DNA of 9,961 bases, taken from JAWXBT01 sp964523015. GTDB lineage: Bacteria; Bdellovibrionota_C; UBA2361; J135. The notes beneath the pieces are model-generated. The model did no database searches, had not been told where the DNA came from, and saw only the letters and a program-made list of their open reading frames with translations. Below, one piece after another: positions 5,939-9,961 of the stretch. The stretch spans positions 1-9,961 of the forward strand of contig CAZFXN010000072.1 in NCBI GenBank assembly GCA_964523015.1. Direction: 5' to 3'. Within the stretch, counting starts at the first letter, position 1, and every line of letters begins with the position of its first letter. The position numbers were made by a program, and so were the translations under genes.

Positions 5939-7390
5939 GTGATCAACTTGCCAGCACGTAAGTACTTCAACACGACAACACTTAACGTAATCCTTTCGAC
6001 TTTACTAATAACAATAATTGGGATCGATGTCGTCTATGCTCCTATGAATAGAGATGCGGGCGCCTATCTCACAGTTGTAAAGCGTATGTACCAAGGGGAG
6101 GTCCCTTATCGAGATTTTCCCATGGGGTACACCCCTTTGGCTTTATATTTTTTTATGTTTGTCATGAAGGTTATTCCCATAAAAAATGCCTATGCTGCCT
6201 ATCTTGGTGCAACGATCCTCGTTCAAACTTTATCCTCATTAATTTTTATCAGCATTCTTGGAAAATTTGGAATTTCGTTTTCTAAGAGACTGCTATGCGG
6301 CTCTATCTTACTATTTTCTTCGTTGTTTCTTCAGGGTGACTTACTAGTATTAGAACCTTTTGTTGTATTTTTTGCTCTTCTTGCCGTAAATGAGTTGTTA
6401 AAGATAGAGAACCGTCATCTTAGCGGTTATAAAGTAGGTGTATTAGCAGGACTCTGTGTTCTTTCAAAGCAGTACGGATTGTTACTTCTTCCGGCGCTTC
6501 TTGTTTACTGTATAACGTTGCCGCAGACTTTAATTCGACGACTTCACTTATGCCTGGCAGTTGTTTCCGGATTGATATTTATTGTCTGTGGTTCTGCTCT
6601 TTCCTTCCTGTACTTATATGACCTTAAAACTGCAGAATTTATCAGACTGATTTTGGGGGATGGATATATCTTCCACCCAGTCCAGTTTTCTACAATCCCA
6701 AACGCGCTATTATTTATTTCACCTGCTCTTTTCTCTGTCTATGTGACATCGCGAATAACTGAATTAAGTCTTAGATCATTTATTGTGCTTAATTACACCG
6801 CATTGCTTCTGTTTCTTACCCCGCTACTGATTCGCTCTTATACTCATTACTTTATTCTTGTCCTTCCATGGGTTCTTGGTCTATATGCATGTCATTTTAC
6901 TCACTCTGGTAGGAGCCTACTAAAGTCTCACCGAATTAATCAATTAGCTTTTAGTCTTGCTTCGCTGGTGTTTTCTTTTTTCCTTATATGCACATGTTAT
7001 CGTAGTGGTGAGTACCTCCTTTATAAGCCTAGAGAAAGACAGTACTCAAACTCTCATCTTGTGGATGAGATGATACCCCCCGGTGGGAAAACCGCTGTTT
7101 TTGCGGATCCCAGCCTATGCTTTCTTACCAAGTCTTTTTTGGTGACTGAAATTCAATGTCAGCGATGTGGCTGTGGCTTCTATGACACGATCAATCTCAC
7201 GCAGGCGGAGGGCCTAATAAGTAACTCCGATTTTCTTATCGGTAATGATGCTGCGGGTTCAAGCTGGTTATATCTAAAGCTCCTGTTTGAGAGCAATTCA
7301 ATAAACTTCTATACTTATCTCTCTGAACAGGGGTTTAAATTGAATCCCAGAGGAAATAAGATGGTTCAGGTTTGGGAGCGGAAGACATGA
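5939..7390 (+). CDS. GT-C fold membrane glycosyltransferase (GT39/PMT-like)
   Basis: The product is 483 aa with about ten hydrophobic segments up to residue ~352, then a ~130-residue soluble tail. The first loop after TM1 has the GT-C hallmark: MNRDAGAYLTVVKRMYQGEVP (36-56) with D39 as the likely catalytic or metal-binding acid, followed by PYRDFPMGYTPLALYFF (56-72). SKQYGLLLLPALLVY (176-190) and RSYTHYFILVLPWV (299-312) are further positions typical of GT39-like enzymes. Such proteins take a sugar from a polyprenyl-phosphate donor and transfer it on the periplasmic side. The next gene is a GT2 of the kind that makes such donors, so they plausibly form a pair. The C-terminal domain has an odd cysteine cluster, CQRCGC (407-412). 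The start is GTG at 5939, supported by AGGA 5 nt upstream and by a first membrane helix beginning soon after (about residue 15). Acceptor and sugar are unknown; lipid A, O-antigen or protein are possible. Confidence 0.8.
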   Translation: MINLPARKYFNTTTLNVILSTLLITIIGIDVVYAPMNRDAGAYLTVVKRMYQGEVPYRDFPMGYTPLALYFFMFVMKVIPIKNAYAAYLGATILVQTLSSLIFISILGKFGISFSKRLLCGSILLFSSLFLQGDLLVLEPFVVFFALLAVNELLKIENRHLSGYKVGVLAGLCVLSKQYGLLLLPALLVYCITLPQTLIRRLHLCLAVVSGLIFIVCGSALSFLYLYDLKTAEFIRLILGDGYIFHPVQFSTIPNALLFISPALFSVYVTSRITELSLRSFIVLNYTALLLFLTPLLIRSYTHYFILVLPWVLGLYACHFTHSGRSLLKSHRINQLAFSLASLVFSFFLICTCYRSGEYLLYKPRERQYSNSHLVDEMIPPGGKTAVFADPSLCFLTKSFLVTEIQCQRCGCGFYDTINLTQAEGLISNSDFLIGNDAAGSSWLYLKLLFESNSINFYTYLSEQGFKLNPRGNKMVQVWERKT

Positions 7391-7466
7391 GTAATTCAAG
7401 AATTTTTAGCTAGGATTTAATAATTTACTCTTATGCGATTTTATAAAGATGAAGGACTCTAGTGAT

Positions 7467-8408
7467 ATGAAATCTAGCTCAAAAAAGATGTTGGTATCTA
7501 TTGTAATCCCGGTTTTTCAAAACAGTGAAACTATCGCTTTAATTTATCGTGATATCCGAAAGGTGTTCCATGAAGTTCTTATGCATTTAGAGTTTGAGAT
7601 ATTATTTATTGACGATGGTTCATCAGACGGATCCTTTGATGAAATTAAAAAATGTATGGATAAAGACTCGAGGGTCAAGGCTATTCAATTCTCCAGAAAT
7701 TTCGGACAAATGGCAGCCATTCTTGCTGGATGGCGAAAGGCTAGAGGAGATGCGGTTGTTAATGTCTCTGCAGATTTGCAAGACCCCATCTCGCAAATTG
7801 GTAACATGGTTCAGAGTTGGGAAAAGGGCTCCGATATTGTTGTCAGTTTCAGGAGCAAGAGAACAGATCACTGGTTTGCCAGACTAACTTCCAATCTCTT
7901 TTATCGATTAATGCGAATGAGTTATCCTCAAATGCCTTTGGGAGGTTTTGACTTTGCTTTAATAGATCGGAGACCTCTCGAAGCGATAAATCAACTTAAG
8001 GAGCGTAATCGGTTTTATCAGGGTGATATATTTTGGGTCGGTTATTCAATAACATTCTTGCCATATACTAGATTAAAGCGCGAATTTGGCAGGACTCAAT
8101 ATACACTTTTACGGCGAATCCATAATTTTTGGATTGCTTATCTCAATGTCAGCTATATGCCGATACGTTTCATGTCTATGCTGGGGTTCCTATTTTTCAT
8201 GCTTGGAGTTGCTTACTCAGTAACCGTGATTTACGCTTACTTCTTCTCAAGTACACCTTTTGTCGGCTGGGCACCTTTGATGATCTTAGTCTTAATGATC
8301 GGGGGCTTGAGCATGCTTATGCTCGGGATTATTGGAGAGTATATATGGAGAATATATGATGAGGTCAAGAACCGCCCGCAATATATCATTAAAGATGAGC
8401 AACTATAG
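7467..8408 (+). CDS. GtrB/ArnC/DPM1-type polyprenyl-phosphate glycosyltransferase (GT2)
   Basis: The 313-aa product has a cytosolic GT2 domain followed by two membrane helices, the GtrB/ArnC/DPM1-like layout. Motifs, numbered from the ATG at 7467: VSIVIPVFQNSETI near the start, FIDDGSSDGSFDE (47-59, nucleotide binding), FSRNFGQMAAILAGW (75-89), SADLQDP (101-107, metal-binding region), and GGFDFALIDRR (159-169). The helices lie at about 233-259 and 268-291, the second ending in the common GIIGEYIWRIYDEVKNRP. It should transfer a sugar from a nucleotide donor to undecaprenyl phosphate on the inner face of the membrane. The upstream GT-C gene, 58-76 bp away, is the natural user of that product. 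AAGGA (7452-7456) lies 10 nt before the ATG at 7467; an ATG at 7449 would add six residues but has no ribosome site. No GtrA-like flippase is encoded next to it. The sugar cannot be told from sequence. Confidence 0.9.
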   Translation: MKSSSKKMLVSIVIPVFQNSETIALIYRDIRKVFHEVLMHLEFEILFIDDGSSDGSFDEIKKCMDKDSRVKAIQFSRNFGQMAAILAGWRKARGDAVVNVSADLQDPISQIGNMVQSWEKGSDIVVSFRSKRTDHWFARLTSNLFYRLMRMSYPQMPLGGFDFALIDRRPLEAINQLKERNRFYQGDIFWVGYSITFLPYTRLKREFGRTQYTLLRRIHNFWIAYLNVSYMPIRFMSMLGFLFFMLGVAYSVTVIYAYFFSSTPFVGWAPLMILVLMIGGLSMLMLGIIGEYIWRIYDEVKNRPQYIIKDEQL

Positions 8409-8535
8409 TTATTCTTAACAACTGCTTTTCCTCAAAAAAACAGGCATGAATCTCAGCAGCCGGGGCGCATTCTTAAGACGAGTGGCGGTAACTAAGGTAC
8501 CAAAGTTTGCAGAAATCGAGACCGTTAAAAATCTA

Positions 8536-9348
8536 TTAAGGAAGGACTGCCTTTTCTTCTCTTTTTATTTTGCTAGTCAAAAACAGAAAATAAATAGCCT
8601 TTAATGAAAACATCAGCCAGGCAAATATATCAACATACTGAAAAAGTATGATGCTGATATAAAATATTGAAATCTTCCATCTCTCTGAAAGATTAACCCG
8701 TATTAGCGCGTATAAAGTTGGTGCTAAGATAAGGATCTCTTCGTACATGCCGATATGGGGACTAAAGAGTAGATATCCCGCATACCCTATTATTATAGAG
8801 CTCTGCCCTAGTTGTTCGAGCGACTTTCTGCCGTACCGACTTTTGAAAGCGAGAACAATAGATAGGATAAGAAAGAGGCAATATACCGCGGTATTCACTA
8901 TCTCTATATTAACTTGACCAAAAAATAAGTTAGAAGCTGTGGCAATTTCACTGTTTTTCCAAAATTCATAAGAGCTAGGCAGTATTCCTGTAGCATAAGA
9001 CGTTCAATTATTTAGATAGTCGAAAACCCAAACAGGGGTTAGCCATAGGGATAAAAATCCCCAAGCAAGTAAAATAGTAAGAAATAAAATTATGATGGAA
9101 ATTAAATATCCATGAGTAATTACGACAGGTAGAGCAAGTAGCAAATATTGGGGTTTGATACTTAGACCGACTAACATCAACACAGCTATAAATATAGATA
9201 GCTGGGTTGGCTTGTTATTTTTTTCAACCAACTGACTTTGCAGATACAAAAGAGCTGCCAAAGCAAAAATCGATGTTTGCCCAAGATAGCAAGCATTAAT
9301 AAACGGCAAGGAACAAAACATAGCTATTATTACGGATAGGAAAATCAA
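8536..9348 (-). pseudogene. GT87/DUF2029-like membrane glycosyltransferase, truncated and interrupted by an in-frame TGA
   Basis: Two hydrophobic pieces, 9348-9004 and 8898-8536, are in the same frame (9004 and 8896 differ by 108 bp). The 35 codons between them are open and read TSYATGILPSSYEFW and onward, so a single TGA at 9004-9006 splits one reading frame of about 270 codons. The upstream part has CYLGQTSIFALAALLY and VGLSIKPQYLLLALP, and the downstream part has LLFSPHIGMYEEILILAP. The GQ, K-P and S-P-H landmarks are those of GT87/DUF2029 polyprenyl-phosphate-sugar mannosyltransferase-like proteins, which are usually ~400 aa. The N-terminal third, with the catalytic Asp region, is missing: stops (TAA, TGA) lie directly upstream of 9348, and no other frame to 9416 continues it. 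TGG serves as Trp and TGA ends other genes here, so TGA reassignment is unlikely. The gene is probably dead. It converges on the plus-strand GT2 with 127 bp between them. Confidence 0.75.
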
Positions 9349-9456
9349 TCATTACCTAGAATACTAAGCAGTTACCATAGGAACGTTAGAAGTGTGTTTA
9401 ACTACCTTAAAGCAAGAAGTGAATATTTAGCCTAAAGGTGTACTTGAGCAGGTTTA

Positions 9457-9530
9457 GGGCGTGTTTTTTGGTGGTCCATTGAGAGCGAGGCTTTAGGGAA
9501 TGAGTATTATATGGCAAAAGGGCGTGTTTT
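9457..9530 (+). repeat. Pair of GGGCGTGTTTT direct repeats
   Basis: GGGCGTGTTTT occurs at 9457-9467 and again at 9520-9530, 63 bp apart, in the non-coding DNA after the transposase. Several TTTAG or CTAAA words cluster around both copies. Together they look like the iterated sites of a transposon end, though binding by the transposase is inferred. Confidence 0.55.
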
Positions 9531-9569
9531 AGGCGGGATTTAGATAGACCCCTAAAAAGGCCGCCTAAA
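9528..9569. repeat. Perfect 9-bp inverted repeat with a nested stem at the IS end
   Basis: TTTAGGCGG (9528-9536) pairs with CCGCCTAAA (9561-9569) across a 24-nt interior. That interior contains its own inverted repeat, TTTAG (9539-9543) and CTAAA (9552-9556). The structure begins 15 bp past the transposase stop. Hairpins near the end downstream of the transposase gene are typical of single-strand, rolling-circle-type IS91 elements. A terminator role is less likely because no T-run follows on either strand. Confidence 0.6.
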
Positions 9570-9583
9570 TATGGGCCTGAAAT

Positions 9584-9961
9584 TTAGTTAGAATATTCTG
9601 GATCTATCTCTAGAGCCGGTTCAGAAGGCGGCGCCCGAGCTAGTGGAGCTGGCGGTTTAAAAGCTTTAAGGCGGAGGGAGTCCATTATTTTCTTAACCTC
9701 AGCCGTGTTTGTAATGAAGGCTATGATACGCATTGTGTTTTTGCAGTTGGGGCATTCTAGTGGATCGATCTCGAAGACTTTTTTCATGCAAATTGCCCAA
9801 GAACTCTAGGGGCTCGAATTCATGTGCAACACCGTCCTTAGTGCTATAGGTAACGACATTTTCTTTGAAGGTGAGTTTCTCTAGTGAGATAGGACCGCGC
9901 TCTATGTAGCGTGCTACGAAGCGTTTACTTTCGGCATCGCCGTAAGCTTCTCCGAGCCAGA
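9584..9961 (-). pseudogene. IS91-like transposase remnant with internal deletion and frame change, partial
   Basis: Reading leftward from the window edge, 9959-9801 encodes WLGEAYGDAESKRFVARYIE and then RGPISLEKLTF...VTYSTKDG...EPLEF, a conserved stretch of IS91-family (Y2_Tnp-type) transposases. At 9799-9803 the homology jumps to another frame: 9799-9584 reads WAICMKKVFEIDPLECPNC, then KNTMRIIAFITNTAEVKKIMDSLRL and a proline-rich tail ending at the TAA at 9584. In intact relatives these two parts are separated by a block containing an H-I-P...R-Y-Y-G-W-Y-S motif, by my recall some 70-80 residues, so about 200 bp seems deleted and the frame shifted. The zinc-ribbon-like CPNC survives. The putative active-site stretch reads F-V-A-R-Y rather than Y-x3-Y, so only one of the two possible tyrosines is present. 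The copy should not be functional by itself. Its N-terminal part lies beyond the window. Confidence 0.75.

Larger units (their letters stand above)
9417..9961 (-). mobile_element. Left part of a degenerate IS91-like element, running off the window
   Basis: The transposase remnant at 9584-9961 is followed, in its direction of transcription, by ~170-235 bp of non-coding DNA with short repeats and a hairpin. This is the position where IS91-type elements carry their replication-origin end. The left boundary is uncertain. IS91-type elements insert next to GAAC or CAAG, and the plus strand has CAAG at 9413-9416 and GAAC at 9381-9384, both close to where the GT87 gene loses its N-terminus. I placed the edge after CAAG; this is inference. 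The other end lies beyond the window. Confidence 0.4.

Noticed and set aside
8542..8553. Possible terminator: AAGG-ACTG-CCTT followed by a T-rich stretch after the GT2 gene
   Set aside because: The stem is only 4 bp plus wobble pairs and overlaps the GT87-like 3' end; the T-rich run is interrupted by C and A. Too weak to call.
8446..8604. Small plus-strand frame of 52 codons beginning with ATG at 8446, somewhat GC-richer at its 5' end
   Set aside because: It has no recognisable family or proper ribosome site, and its 3' half runs antisense through the GT87-like coding region. It could be a gene remnant, but I cannot support it.
9004..9006. In-frame TGA as selenocysteine or a recoded Trp
   Set aside because: No selenocysteine-insertion-like hairpin is evident just downstream, TGA terminates other genes here and TGG is used for Trp throughout. 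A nonsense mutation is simpler.
9417..9583. CRISPR-like array, because of the repeated GGGCGTGTTTT and TTTAG words
   Set aside because: Only two 11-bp copies exist, with no regular spacer length and no cas genes. The position after a transposase gene explains them better.

Overview
The window looks like a bacterial surface-polysaccharide (O-antigen, exopolysaccharide or lipid A decoration) locus of moderately AT-rich base composition (about 40% GC by eye). A WbqC-family protein, a polyprenyl-phosphate GT2, GT-C membrane enzymes and an IS91-type transposase remnant all fit a proteobacterium, probably a gammaproteobacterium. I cannot name the genus. A Legionellales-like host is only a guess from the flavour of the proteins.

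Layout. Positions 5762 down to 673 (minus strand) hold a tightly packed apparent operon, in transcription order: DegT/DnrJ/EryC1 sugar aminotransferase, WbqC-family protein, SAM methyltransferase, two tandem paralogous five-bladed beta-propeller glycosidase-like proteins, and a GNAT acetyltransferase. After a 139-bp gap, a small J-domain-like protein without the HPD tripeptide follows (533-24). Its C-terminus runs into a GC-rich, repeat-like segment at the left edge. A 176-bp divergent intergenic region (5763-5938) separates this operon from a plus-strand pair: a GT39-like GT-C membrane glycosyltransferase (5939-7390) and a GtrB/ArnC-type polyprenyl-phosphate glycosyltransferase (7467-8408).

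The right end is decayed. A minus-strand GT87/DUF2029-like membrane glycosyltransferase (9348-8536) lacks its N-terminal part and is split by one in-frame TGA. Next to it is an IS91-like element: its transposase has an internal deletion with a frame change near 9799-9803, its non-coding end carries a 9-bp perfect inverted repeat, and it runs off the window.

How the genes may work together (inference). The aminotransferase would install an amino group on a nucleotide-activated keto-sugar. The GNAT (or, less likely, the WbqC protein) would acylate it, the methyltransferase may methylate it or a partner sugar, and the propeller proteins may trim or modify the glycan. The GT2/GT-C pair resembles systems that charge undecaprenyl phosphate with a sugar on the cytoplasmic side and transfer it on the periplasmic side. 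No nucleotidyltransferase, 4,6-dehydratase, flippase or polymerase is present in the window, so these would have to lie elsewhere.
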